Part shown: in pieces, positions 1 to 9,601 of the stretch
Numbering within the stretch: the stretch's first letter is position 1
Layout of the letters: every line of letters begins with the position of its first letter
Assembly: GCA_029964075.1 (NCBI GenBank)
Contig: CM057149.1
Span: 11,418,465-11,482,464, forward strand
DNA from: Patiria pectinifera
Taxonomy: Eukaryota; Echinodermata; Asteroidea; Valvatida; Asterinidae
Direction of reading: 5' to 3'
Length of the DNA stretch: 64,000 bases
The notes under the pieces: generated by a model
Databases searched by the model: none
What the model was told of the DNA's origin: nothing
The model's input: the letters and a program-made list of their open reading frames with translations, nothing else
Position numbers and translations under genes: made by a program

Positions 1-310
1 ACTTAAGGCAATTCCGACTTTTCACAATTTTCCAACGTTTTTCGTTTAACAATTTTACCTCATGTTTTGTGAAATGTTTTGTGAAACACATCTTACCAGG
101 TCTATGGTATGTGCGCGGCGCGCACTGGTAGTGGCGCGGAATGCAACGGTGCAGGAAAAGTGTTTTATCAACCGTATAAAATCAAATAACCAAACCAATG
201 GGCTTTCTTCCCATATGAACGGGTAAAATGTCTTTAAGTAATCATGAATATTATATACAGTAACATTTTCCAATTTTTTTACAAGTACGTTTTAAGCTGT
301 TTATATGTAC
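1..310 (+). repeat. Array 3'-flank block, plus orientation
   Basis: No gene is seen. Parts at about 20-70 (CCAACG...TTTAACAATTTTA) and 165-265 (TTTATCAACCGT, ACGGGTAAA, CATGAAT.TAT.TA) resemble the distal 3' flank that follows the plus-strand receptors, for example near 31.2-31.5 kb and 33.4-33.65 kb. It is plus-oriented although the neighbouring receptor fragment is minus-strand, so an orientation change lies near this edge. The match is diverged and patchy. Confidence 0.5.
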
Positions 311-547
311 ATGTCATATTATGGTAATTCCTCCTTCATATTCAGTAGAATATTCAGTAGGGGCGGAATGAAGTAGTTTACCCGAGGTGACACAGGTCCA
401 CAGTATGCAAGGCTGGATGGGTAGTCCAGAAAGGCGTCGACATCGGGCCATTGGAGACAAAGTACGTTAAGAACTAGAATATTCGGAGATGTTGAAGCGG
501 AAAACAACAATCCAACCATGTCATATTATGCTAATTCCCCCTTCATA
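311..547 (-). pseudogene. GPCR fragment (TM4 to TM5) flanked by 30-bp direct repeats
   Basis: Positions 341-517 on the minus strand read as TM4, extracellular loop 2 and the start of TM5 of the array receptor, with landmarks VGLLFSAS, LQWPDVDAF, AYCGPVSP and YFIPPLLN. Nothing before TM4 or after TM5 is present, so it cannot encode a receptor. It lies between two near-identical 30-bp copies of a sequence starting ATGTCATATTATG (311-340 and 518-547, about two mismatches). That sequence itself belongs to the 3' flank of GPCR-1. A patch of receptor DNA was apparently inserted into a neighbour's 3' flank with duplication of the site. Confidence 0.8.
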
Positions 548-667
548 CACAAATCGACCAAGTGCTACCCAGCTTAGTAGGCATGCGTTAAAAAAGTCCT
601 TTGTACATGGGTGTACGCGTTAGTACATGTACGCCCTACAATTTTATTTCTCAAATTACCTCAGAAA

Positions 668-1811
668 TCACAGTCTGGTTTCGATGTTCTTGTCCGTGGC
701 TAAGGCTGTTGGGTTATTCTGTTCTGGTCCTCGCACTACAGGGAGAGATGCGTTTTGCCTTCTGGCTTGTCCTTTGCACTTGAACGCCACTCTGATCGCA
801 GAACGGTACGCTGGGTTCACAGCACCGTAGATCAACGGATTAATCATTGCATTGATGAACTGGGGAACAACGGATATCCATTCAGCTCCTGATCCTAATG
901 CAGCCCAAAATGGATCAGGAATCTGAGCAAGAAGACAGATCCATCCAGACAGGCTGAAGATGCGATATGGGGCCTGACATAAGAAGAACACAGTGCCGTT
1001 AGCGACCAGCATTTTCGCCACATGATTTCGGATACGAGTTGCATCGTGATATGTGTTTACTGTAATATTTTGGTTGGAGGTGCGTTTGTTGAGCATTTGT
1101 AAGATTCTTACATACATGAAAACGTTAGCTACCATTGCCATGATCCAGGGGAGATTCAGCAGGGGCGGAATGAAGTAGTGTACAGAAGGTGACACAGGAC
1201 CACAGTATGCATAGCTGGATGGGTAGTCCAGAAAGGCGTCGACATCGGGCCATTGGAGACAACGAACGTTGAGAACTAGACCTCTCGGAACTGTTGAAGC
1301 GGAAAACAGTAATCCGACCAGCCAGCAAATTGCAATCATTCTATGGGTGCGTCCTCGTCCGCGGATTTTGAGATGTTTCATAGGATGGCAAACGGCGAGG
1401 AATCTCTCGAAAGATACCATGGTAACTAAAGCAACGGATGCAAAGTAGCCAGTATCTATCACGGTAAAAAAAATGACACACTGGGCAGAATTCGCAAAGG
1501 GATCGTGAAATGCCACGACGGATGCAGTGTATCGCCTTATGTGGTTTGCGGACGCCATACTCAAGTACAGAAGATCAGCAAGTGACAAGTGTGCCAAGTA
1601 TTATGTTGGTATCTGATCTCAGTTTGGGAACGCGGACAATGACAAATAGAAAAGTCAAGTTAGTGATGATACCAAGAAACCAGATGATAGGTACGACGGT
1701 GGTCGAAATAGACACATCCAATGGATTGTTTAGCCACGAAGAAACTGCCTCCTGACTGATATTGACAGTATCCTGTTCACTGCACTCCCCTGATGTTATT
1801 CCTGCTCCCAT
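668..1811 (-). pseudogene. GPCR-1: class A receptor with single-base frameshift
   Basis: The start (MGAGITSGEC) is at 1811 on the minus strand and the stop at 668-670. The gene matches the 380-residue array receptor throughout, but one extra base at about 1601-1605 (between SDTNI and the YLAHLS segment at the start of TM2) shifts the frame. The remaining approximately 300 codons are clean: Cys at the top of TM3, ERF, TM4 Trp, FLCQAPYR, NPLIY and C-terminal ETRL are all present. Loss is therefore recent, or the extra base is an assembly or sequencing error. It has unique substitutions (ERFLAVCHP, PSVHYF). It is the left-most of three minus-strand copies. Either a young pseudogene or an allele to be rechecked. 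Confidence 0.85.
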
Positions 1812-1900
1812 GATGCTGTACGTACGTGTCGTATATAAAAGCTCAGTCGCATGAAAGATCATCAATTTCGTGTTTAGTGATTCAGCTCATCAAAGAGATC
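1812..1900 (-). promoter_or_regulatory. Proximal upstream block of GPCR-1
   Basis: The block upstream of the start shares CACGTACGTAC and GATGATC with other array members. An AT-rich TTTTATATAC on the minus strand lies about 20-30 bases upstream of the ATG. The transcription start is not known. Confidence 0.4.
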
Positions 1901-2661
1901 CCGGCGAACTTAAATCTAAGTTACGATATTTTTGTGGTATAGAGAGTTGTCGTGAATCATTTCTCTGACTGACGTGTCATCTTGAGCATGAAGGTTTGTT
2001 TTGTTGGCGGCAGTGAACTGACTGAAACTGAGCCTTGCCGTGCGTTTTCTTTTTGTTCTCATGCGTTGCATAAATAGACTCTGTGCAATATAATAATGTG
2101 CACTCTCATTTTTGGGGAGGGACACTAATACGAAGTGATTGATTTGGGCTTTAAAATGCGCCTCGGTGTCTCGCAGAATTAAACAAACTACGTAATATAA
2201 TTATCCCAAAAAAGAGGTTCCTTCAAAGACTTCAGACGTAGCTGAAAAGAAGAAGAAATTCTGCCCCTCATACTTAGTCAAATTGAAATTCGTGATTTTA
2301 TCTGTGTACACTTCCAGTCACTCATCAAACGTTCAATCTTTCGAAACGCCCTGTATGTTTGCTCTTTATTTCCAGTTCGAGTCTATTAACGTCATTGCCG
2401 TGTGTATATACTGGCAAAGTGTCATCTCGAAAAGCCTGCAGAATTTATTCTGTAATTCATTTGCCGGATTTTTTCCCATCTTGTCGTGTTTGCTCTTTCC
2501 GGTGAAGTTGGTGGTCATTATGATATCGGTGCCGCTTTTCCCCTACTCATTAGCAAAGCGAAAAATATCTGAACACCTTGCTATGTTTTTTTGTGTGGGG
2601 AAGGGGATTGAAGGTACTCTGAAAGTTCTTTGTATGGGCGTGGTTGTTAATTTAACCATAA
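1901..2661. repeat. Minus-array upstream flank, copy 1
   Basis: No gene is supported. This sequence recurs at about 4.55-5.33 kb and 7.81-8.59 kb upstream of GPCR-2 and GPCR-3. Short reading frames here are not conserved in frame among the three copies, so they look non-coding. A piece containing the CATCTTGTCGTGTT motif recurs inverted at 11.26-11.34 kb near GPCR-4. Confidence 0.7.
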
Positions 2662-2891
2662 ATGGCACAACCGCAGGAGAGATCCAAAGACCTTGAATTC
2701 GTGTGGTTCACGATTTCTCTCTGGTCTCAGGAACCGTTAATTGGTGCCATTAATATACCACCCAGTGCCAACAATGATAAACTTGAATGTCTAGTTAAAG
2801 GTGTCGTCCCCGAGATGAGCGAGTTCGTAGCACAATCTGTGATGCTTGTGGGTGATTGCAATGTCCATCACCAAGACTGGCTCGGCAGTAA
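2662..2891 (+). pseudogene. LINE AP-endonuclease remnant, copy 1
   Basis: The plus strand reads PPSANNDKLECL, VVPEMSEF, then VMLVGDCNVHHQDWLGS. The last matches the GD(F)N..H..W motif of the apurinic-type endonuclease domain of non-LTR retrotransposons. Here the motif Phe is Cys (GDCN) and both ends of the domain are missing. It is cut at its right end by a foldback element. The same remnant recurs upstream of GPCR-2 and GPCR-3, so it was inserted before those units duplicated. Confidence 0.7.
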
Positions 2892-2960
2892 CCTTGGTCA
2901 AAGCGTTCGCCATATCCGACCGTTCGGTCGGCGGCATTTCGGTCGGCGGCTTGACCAAGG
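2892..2960. mobile_element. Internally deleted foldback element (tips only)
   Basis: Only the two inverted ends remain: CCTTGGTCAAAGCG at left and TTGACCAAGG at right. Full 684-bp versions occupy the homologous place at 5536-6219 and 8818-9501. The 69-bp copy is what remains after loss of nearly all of both arms and the centre. Confidence 0.7.
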
Positions 2961-3074
2961 CTAGCTCTGCAATAGATCATCAAAGACATGCGCGGCGTGG
3001 AGTGCTGAACCGACCACCGTTTGGTCAGGTTTACCCTCAAATCTTTATCAAATCGCAGCCAGCTTGGATGACAA

Positions 3075-3200
3075 GTCATACCAGTGAGTTTGGCGGTTTT
3101 GAGACATCATCGTTCATTGAAATTTTTTTTTCATGTTGCCGACGCGCATGGCTAAGGCGACGCGCGCGCATACCAGAAACCGGAGACTTTTTTTGGGCCT
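3075..3200 (+). repeat. Solo arm of the 46.5-kb foldback family
   Basis: The stretch from CCAGTGAGTTTGG to CCGGAGACTTTTTTTGGGCCT matches one half-arm of the 813-bp palindromic element at 46518-47330. It sits in the 3' flank of GPCR-2 and is repeated at 6334-6459 behind GPCR-3. No opposing arm is found here. Confidence 0.7.
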
Positions 3201-3299
3201 AAGTAGGCATGCGTTAGAAAATCCTTTGTACATGGGTGTACGCGTTAGTACATGTACGTCCAACGCCCTGCAATTTTATTTCTCAAATGACCTCAGAAA

Positions 3300-4448
3300 T
3301 CACAGTCTTGTTTCGATGTTCTCGTCCGTGGCTAAGGCTGTTGTGTTATTATGTTCTGCTCCACTCACTGCAGTGTCAGATTTATTTCTCCTTCTGGCTT
3401 GGCCTTTGCACTTGAACGCCACTCTGATCGCAGAACGGTACGCGGGGTTCACGGCACCGTAGATCAACGGATTAATCATTGTATTGATGTACTGGGGAAC
3501 AAGGGATATCCATATGGTTCCTGATCCTAATGCAACCCAAAAGGGATCAGGAATCTGAGCCAGAAGACAGATCCATCCAGACAGGCTGAAGATGCGATAT
3601 GGGGCCTGGCATAAGAAGAACACAGTGCCGTTAGCGACCAGCATTTTCCCAACTTGATTTCGGATATGAGTTGCATTATTATCTTTCTTTACTGTAGGCC
3701 TAATGTTTTTGTTGGAGGTACGTTTGTTGAGCATTTGTAAGATTCTTACATACATGAAAACGTTAGCCACCATTGCCATGATCCAGGGAATATTCAGTAG
3801 GGGCGGAATGAAGTAGTTTACCCGAGGTGATACAGGTCCACAGTATGCAAGGCTGGATGGGTATTCCAGAAAGGCGTCGACATCGGGCCATTGGAGACAA
3901 AGTACGTTGAGAACTAGAATACCCGGAGATGTTGAAGCGGAAAACAAAAACCCCACCAGCCAGCAGATTGCAATCATTCTATGAGTGCGTCTTCGTCCGC
4001 GGATTTTGAGATGTTTGATGGGATGGCACAGGGCGAGGAATCTCTCGAAAGATACCATGGTAACCAGTGCAATAGACGCAAAGTAGCCCGTATTTGTTAC
4101 AGTGAAAAAGCTGAAACACTGTGCAGAATTCACAAAGATATCGTGAAATGCCACAACGGATGCAGTGTATCGCCTTATGTGGTTTGCGGACGCCATACTC
4201 AAGTACAGAAGATCAGCAAGTGACAAGTGTGCTAAGTATATATTGGTATCTGATCTCAGTTTGGGAACGCGGACAATGACAAATAGAAAAGTCAAGTTAG
4301 TGATGATACCAAGACACCAGGTGATGGGTAAAACGATGGTCGTAATGGAGGCATCCAAGGGAGTATAAAGCCACAAAGAAACTGCCTCCTGACTGATATT
4401 GACAGTATCCCGTTCACTGCACTCACCTGATGTTATTCCTGCTCCCAT
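3300..4448 (-). CDS. GPCR-2: intact class A G-protein-coupled receptor
   Basis: A single uninterrupted exon of 382 codons. I chose the Met of MGAGITSGEC because that start is shared by all array members; a Met 18 codons upstream is not conserved. Residues: NIS glycosylation site near 17, seven hydrophobic segments, Asn of TM1 (TNLTFLF), LADLL of TM2, a Cys before TM3 and two Cys in loop 2 for the disulfide, ERF for DRY, FLCQAPYR for CWxP, NPLIY in TM7, Cys in FKCKG for possible palmitoylation, and ETRL at the end. It is two residues longer than most paralogs because ICL3 reads NIRPTVKK. It differs from GPCR-3 at only about five residues. It is expected to be a plasma-membrane receptor; its ligand is unknown. 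The subfamily is peptide-receptor-like but unresolved. Confidence 0.93.
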   Translation of the reverse strand: MGAGITSGECSERDTVNISQEAVSLWLYTPLDASITTIVLPITWCLGIITNLTFLFVIVRVPKLRSDTNIYLAHLSLADLLYLSMASANHIRRYTASVVAFHDIFVNSAQCFSFFTVTNTGYFASIALVTMVSFERFLALCHPIKHLKIRGRRRTHRMIAICWLVGFLFSASTSPGILVLNVLCLQWPDVDAFLEYPSSLAYCGPVSPRVNYFIPPLLNIPWIMAMVANVFMYVRILQMLNKRTSNKNIRPTVKKDNNATHIRNQVGKMLVANGTVFFLCQAPYRIFSLSGWICLLAQIPDPFWVALGSGTIWISLVPQYINTMINPLIYGAVNPAYRSAIRVAFKCKGQARRRNKSDTAVSGAEHNNTTALATDENIETRL

Positions 4449-4540
4449 GATGGACGTACGTACGTGTAGTGTATAAGAGAAAATTTTATAAAAGATCATC
4501 AATTTGGTGTAGCGATCCAGCTCACCAAAGAGATCCCGGC
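4449..4540 (-). promoter_or_regulatory. Proximal upstream block of GPCR-2
   Basis: On the minus strand a TATAAAA (4484-4490) lies 36-42 bases upstream of the ATG, followed by CTACACGTACGTACG and CCATCATGG, a good initiation context. The GATGATC and GATCTCTTTGGTGAGCTGGAT motifs upstream are array-conserved variants. Confidence 0.5.
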
Positions 4541-5335
4541 GAACGTATATACATCTAAGTTACGACATTCTTCTGGTATAGAGATTTGTCGTGAATACAA
4601 TCCTTCCTCTAACTCACGTGTCATGTTAAGCGTGAAGGTTTGTTGCCTTGTTGGCGGCAGTGAACTGATGAAAACCGAGCCTTCCCGTGCGTTTTCTTTT
4701 CACACACATGCGTTGTAATTGTGCGTAAATAGACTCTGTGCAATATAATAATGTGCGACCTGCTTTTTGGGGGAGGGACACAAATACGACGTGAATGATT
4801 TGGGCTTTAAAAAGCGCCTCGGTGTCTCGCAGAATTAAACAAACTGCGTAATATAATTATCCCCCCCCCAAAAGAGGTTCTTTCAAAGACTTCAGATGTA
4901 GCTGAAAAAAGAAGAAATTCTGCCCCTAATACTGGCTAAGTCAAATTGAAATTCGTGATGTTATCTGTGTACACTTCCAGTCACTCATCAAACGTTCAAT
5001 ATTTCGAAACGCCCTGTGTGTTTGCTCGTTATTTCCAGTTCGAGTCTAATAACTTCACGGCCGTGTGTATATACACTCCTGGCAAAGTGTCATCTCGAAA
5101 AGCCTGCAGAATTAATTCTGTAATTCACTTGCCGGATTTTTTCCATCTTGTCGTGTTCGCTCTCTCCAGTGAAGGTGGTGGTCATTGTGATAGCGGTGGC
5201 GCTTTTCCCCTACTCATTTGCAAAGCGAAAATTATCGAAACCCCTTGCTATTTTTTGGATTGGAGAGGGGATTGAAGGCACTTTGAAAGTTCTTTGTATG
5301 GGCGTTGTTGTTAATTTAACCATAAATGGCACAAC
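4541..5335. repeat. Minus-array upstream flank, copy 2
   Basis: Second copy of the flank seen at 1.9-2.66 kb; no gene is supported. It contains an expanded C-run near 4861 that is shared with copy 3, showing that copies 2 and 3 are the closest pair. Confidence 0.7.
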
Positions 5336-5535
5336 CTTGAATTCATGTGGTTCACGATTTCTCTCTGGTCTTAGAAACTATTAATTGGTGCCATTAATAT
5401 ACCACCCAGTGCCAACAATGATAAACTTGAATGTCTAGTTACAGGTGTCGTCCCCGAGATGAGCGAGTTCGGAGCACAACCTGTGATGCTTGTGTGTGAT
5501 TGCAATGTCCATCACCAAGACTGGCTCGGCAGTAG
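5336..5535 (+). pseudogene. LINE AP-endonuclease remnant, copy 2
   Basis: Duplicate of the remnant at 2662-2891 with an extra deletion at its 5' side (the CAGGAGAGATCC piece is missing) and a CDCN form of the motif. It ends at the left tip of the full foldback element. Non-functional. Confidence 0.65.
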
Positions 5536-6219
5536 CCTTGGTCAAAGCGTTCGTCATTATATCCGACCGTTCGATGGGCGGCATTTCCTTGCTATGCAGT
5601 GCATTAAAAATACAGCGTGAACAGCGACCTCATGTCGCAACAATTTATGCAAATTGTTTGGATCCGAAGGAACGCCTTGGTCCAATCGTCCATGTGAGGT
5701 TTCGGTGCTCATTATGCTATTGGCCTCAGCTGACCTGAAAACTCGTTTTCTTATTGGTCAGTCGTTGCGTGGAAACTTGCATAATAGTTAGCGAGCGGTG
5801 TGGCGAGACATGTACTGTACATTATACATACACACACGTTGTATGTCAATGTCTCACATTACACACAGCAAAAATGCACAAAAAACGTGGTTTATAAACG
5901 TCCTCAAAAGGCGAATAGCTGTAAATAATTTGATGACGTCGGGATTTACCGAGGTGTGATTGGATACTCAACATATTAACCCCGCCTACACTTATCTGTA
6001 TTCGCATATGAGGTCGTGCGCTAGAAATCTAGCGCAAAATATAGAAAACAGTATTAACTTTTGCCGACAATTGGACCAAGGCGTTCGATCGGATCCAAAT
6101 GATTCGCATAAATAGTGGCCGCATGAGGTCGCTGTTCGCGCAGTAATTTAAATGCACTGCATAGCAAGGAAATTCCACTGACCGAACGGACGGATATAAT
6201 ACGAACGCCTTGACCAAGG
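5536..6219. mobile_element. 684-bp foldback element, copy A
   Basis: Long inverted arms of about 150 bp: CCTTGGTCAAAGCGTTCGT... at left is mirrored by ...ACGAACGCCTTGACCAAGG at right. Internally, GACCTCATG, TTTATGC, TTTGGATC and CGCCTTGGTCCAAT each recur inverted. The centre of about 350 bp is unique and has no credible reading frame. It is inserted in the LINE endonuclease remnant. No clean target duplication was recognised beyond a possible TAG. Confidence 0.75.
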
Positions 6220-6333
6220 CTAGCTCTGCAATAGATCATCAAAGACATGCGCAGCGTGGAGTGCTGAACCGACCGACGTTTGGTCAGGTTTATCCTGAAA
6301 TCTTGATCAAATCGCAGCCAGCTTGGATGACAA
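6220..6333. repeat. LINE-derived flank right of foldback
   Basis: The continuation of the sequence interrupted by the foldback (CTAGCTCTGCAATAGATC... to the AGCTTGGATGACAAG motif). It is also present at 2961-3074 and 9502-9613. In the third copy it runs straight into the LINE linker and reverse transcriptase region. Confidence 0.5.
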
Positions 6334-6459
6334 GTCAAACCAGTGAGTTTGGCGGTTTTGAGACATCATCGTTCATTGAATTTTTTTTTTCATGTTGCCG
6401 ACGCGCATGGCTAAGGCGACGCGCGCGCATACCAGAAACCGGAGACTTTTTTTGGGCCT
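6334..6459 (+). repeat. Solo arm of the 46.5-kb foldback family, copy 2
   Basis: Duplicate of 3075-3200, carried along with the GPCR-3 unit. Confidence 0.7.
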
Positions 6460-6558
6460 AAGTAGGCATGCGTTAGAAAATCCTTTGTACATGGGTGTAC
6501 GCGTTAGTACATGTACGTCCAACGCCCTGCAATTTTATTTCTCAAATGACCTCAGAAA

Positions 6559-7707
6559 TCACAGTCTTGTTTCGATGTTCTCGTCCGTGGCTAAGGCTGT
6601 TGTGTTATTCTGTTCTGCTCCACTCACTGCAGTGTCAGATTTATTTCTCCTTCTGGCTTGGCCTTTGCACTTGAACGCCACTCTGATCGCAGAACGGTAC
6701 GCGGGGTTCACGGCACCGTAGATCAACGGATTAATCATTGTATTGATGTACTGGGGAACAAGGGATATCCATATGGTTCCTGATCCTAATGCAACCCAAA
6801 AGGGATCAGGAATCTGAGCCAGAAGACAGATCCATCCAGACAGGCTGAAGATGCGATATGGGGCCTGGCATAAGAAGAACACAGTGCCGTTAGCGACCAG
6901 CATTTTTGCAACTTGATTTCGGATATGAGTTGCATTATTAACTTTCTTTACTGTAGGCCTAATGTTTTTGTTGGAGGTACGTTTGTTGAGCATTTGTAAG
7001 ATTCTTACATACATGAAAACGTTAGCCACCATTGCCATGATCCAGGGGAGATTCAGTAGGGGCGGAATGAAGTAGTTTACCCGAGGTGATACAGGTCCAC
7101 AGTATGCAAGGCTGGATGGGTATTCCAGAAAGGCGTCGACATCGGGCCATTGGAGACAAAGTACGTTGAGAACTAGAATACCCGGAGATGTTGAAGCGGA
7201 AAACAAAAACCCCACCAGCCAGCAGATTGCAATCATTCTATGGGTGCGTCTTCGTCCGCGGATTTTAAGATGTTTGATGGGATGGCACAGGGCGAGGAAT
7301 CTCTCGAAAGATACCATGGTAACCAGTGCAATAGACGCAAAGTAGCCCGTATTTGTTACAGTGAAAAAGCTGAAACACTGTGCAGAATTCACAAAGATAT
7401 CGTGAAATGCCACGACGGATGCAGTGTATCGCCTTATGTGGTTTGCGGACGCCATACTCAAGTACAGAAGATCAGCAAGTGACAAGTGTGCTAAGTATAT
7501 ATTGGTATCTGATCTCAGTTTGGGAACGCGGACAATGACAAATAGAAAAGTCAAGTTAGTGATGATACCAAGACACCAGATGATGGGTAAAACGATGGTC
7601 GTAATGGAGGCATCCAAGGGAGTATAAAGCCACAAAGAAACTGCCTCCTGACTGATATTAACAGTATCCCGTTCACTGCACTCACCTGATGTTATTCCTG
7701 CTCCCAT
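6559..7707 (-). CDS. GPCR-3: intact class A G-protein-coupled receptor
   Basis: 382 codons in one exon, from the conserved MGAG start to ETRL. All landmarks of GPCR-2 are present. Differences I can count from GPCR-2: Ile for Thr in PIIW of TM1, Leu for Ile in NLPW of TM5, Val for Asp in KKVNN and Ala for Gly in VAKM around ICL3 and the base of TM6, and Gln for His in the tail. Gene and flanks repeat GPCR-2 at a constant offset of 3259 bases, so the whole unit was duplicated very recently. The two receptors probably still recognise the same ligand. Confidence 0.93.
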   Translation of the reverse strand: MGAGITSGECSERDTVNISQEAVSLWLYTPLDASITTIVLPIIWCLGIITNLTFLFVIVRVPKLRSDTNIYLAHLSLADLLYLSMASANHIRRYTASVVAFHDIFVNSAQCFSFFTVTNTGYFASIALVTMVSFERFLALCHPIKHLKIRGRRRTHRMIAICWLVGFLFSASTSPGILVLNVLCLQWPDVDAFLEYPSSLAYCGPVSPRVNYFIPPLLNLPWIMAMVANVFMYVRILQMLNKRTSNKNIRPTVKKVNNATHIRNQVAKMLVANGTVFFLCQAPYRIFSLSGWICLLAQIPDPFWVALGSGTIWISLVPQYINTMINPLIYGAVNPAYRSAIRVAFKCKGQARRRNKSDTAVSGAEQNNTTALATDENIETRL

Positions 7708-7800
7708 GATGGACGTCCGTACGTGTAGTGTATACGAGAAAATTTTATAAAAGATCATCAATTTGGTGTAGCGATCCAGCTCACCAAAGAGATCCCGGCG
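7708..7800 (-). promoter_or_regulatory. Proximal upstream block of GPCR-3
   Basis: Nearly identical to that of GPCR-2: TATAAAA on the minus strand at 7743-7749, 36-42 bases before the ATG, then ACACGTACGGACG and CCATCATGG. Confidence 0.5.
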
Positions 7801-8595
7801 AACGTATATACATCTAAGTTACGACATTCTTCTGGTATAGAGATTTGTCGTGAATACAATCCTTCCTCTAACTCACGTGTCATGTTAAGCGTGAAGGTTT
7901 GTTGCCTTGTTGGCGGCAGTGAACTGATGAAAACTGAGCCTTCCCGTGCGTTTTCTTTTCGTCCTCATGCGTTGTAATTGTGCATAAATAGACTCTGTGC
8001 AATATAATAATGTGCGACCTGCTTTTTGGGGGAGGGACACAAATACGACGTGATTGATTTGGGCTTTAAAAAGCGCCTGTGTGTCTCGCAGAATTAAACA
8101 AACTGCGTAATATAATTATCCCCCCCCCAAAAGAGGTTCTTTCAAAGACTTCAGATGTAGCTGAAAAAAAGAAGAAATTCTGCCCCTCATACTGGCTTAG
8201 TCAAATTGAAATTCGTGATGTATCTGTGTACACTTCCAATCACTCATCAAACGTTCAATATTTCGAAACGCCCTTGTATGTTTGCTCGTTATTTCCAGTT
8301 CGAGTCTAAGAACGTCACAGCCGTGTGTATATACACTCCTGGCAAAGTATCATCTCGAAAAGCCTGCAGAATTTATTCTGTAATTCACTTGCCGGATTGG
8401 TTTCCATCTTGTCGTGTTCGCTCTCTCCAGTGAAGTTGGTGGTCATTGTGATAGCGGTGGCGCTTTTCCCCTGCTCATTAGCAAAGCGAAAATTATTTAA
8501 ACCCCTTGCTATTTTTGTGGGGGAGGGGATTGAAGGTACTCTGAAAGTTCGTTGTATGGGCGTGGTTGTTAATTTAACCATAAATGGCACAACCG
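7801..8595. repeat. Minus-array upstream flank, copy 3
   Basis: Third copy of the flank at 1.9-2.66 kb and 4.54-5.33 kb. No gene is supported. Confidence 0.7.
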
Positions 8596-8817
8596 CAGGA
8601 GAGATCCAAAGACCTTGAATTCGTGTGGTTCACGATTTCTCTCTGATCTCAGAAACTGTTAAGTGGTGCATGCCATTAATATACCACCCAGTGCCAACAA
8701 TGATAAACTTGAATGTCTAGATACAGGTGTCGTCCCCGAGATGAGCGAGTTCGCAGCACAACCGGTGATGCTTGTGGGTGATTTCAATGTCCATCACCAA
8801 GACAGGCTCGGCGGTAG
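8596..8817 (+). pseudogene. LINE AP-endonuclease remnant, copy 3
   Basis: The best preserved of the three remnants: IPPSANNDKLECLDTGV, VVPEMSEF and VMLVGDFNVHHQDRL. The Phe of the GDFN motif is intact here. It is cut by the foldback at 8818. Confidence 0.7.
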
Positions 8818-9501
8818 CCTTGGTCAAAGCGTTCGTCATTATATCCGACCGTTCGGTCGGCGGCATTTCCTTGCTATGCAGTGCATTAAAAATACAGCGT
8901 AAACAGCGACCTCATGCGGCAACAATTTATGCAAATTGTTTGGATCGGAAGGAACGCCTTGGTCCAATCGTCCATGTGAGGTTTCGGTGCTCATTATGCT
9001 ATTGGCCTAAGCTGACCTTAAAAGTCGTTTTCTTATTGGTCAATCGTTACGTGGAAACTTGCATAATAGTTAGCGAGCGGTGTGGCGAGACATGTACTCT
9101 ACATGATACATACACACACGCTGTGTGTCAATGTCTCACATTACACACAGCACCAATGCACAAAAAAAATGTGGTTTATAATCGTCCTCAAAAGGCGAAT
9201 AGCTGTAAATAATTTAATGACGTCGAGATTTACCGAGGTGTGATTGGACACTCAACATATTAGCCCCGCCCACACTTATCTGTATTCGCATATGAGGTCG
9301 TGCGCTAGAAATCTAGCGCAAAATATAGAAAAAGGTAAGCTTTTGCCGACAATTGGACCAAGGCGTTCGATCGGATCCAAATGATTCGCATAAATAGTGG
9401 CCGCATGAGGTCGCTGTTCGCGCAGTAATTTAAATGCACTGCATAGCAAGGAAATGCCACCGACCGAACGAACGGATATAATACGAACGCCCTGACCAAG
9501 G
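8818..9501. mobile_element. 684-bp foldback element, copy B
   Basis: Same length and same insertion point as copy A, with left tip CCTTGGTCAAAGCG and right tip CTGACCAAGG. It was duplicated with the GPCR-3 unit rather than inserted independently. Confidence 0.75.
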
Positions 9502-9601
9502 CTAGCTTTGCAATAGATCATCAAAGACATGCGCGGCGTGGAGTGCTGAACCGACCACCGTTTGGTCAGGCTTACCCTCAAATCTTGATCAAATCGCAGC
9601 C

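Noticed and set aside
3981..4223. Recurrent 80-codon antisense frame over TM2-TM4 of the receptors (also 7240, 12188, 22247, 51755)
   Set aside because: Mirror of a conserved coding region; it exists only because the sense codons are conserved and has no independent support.
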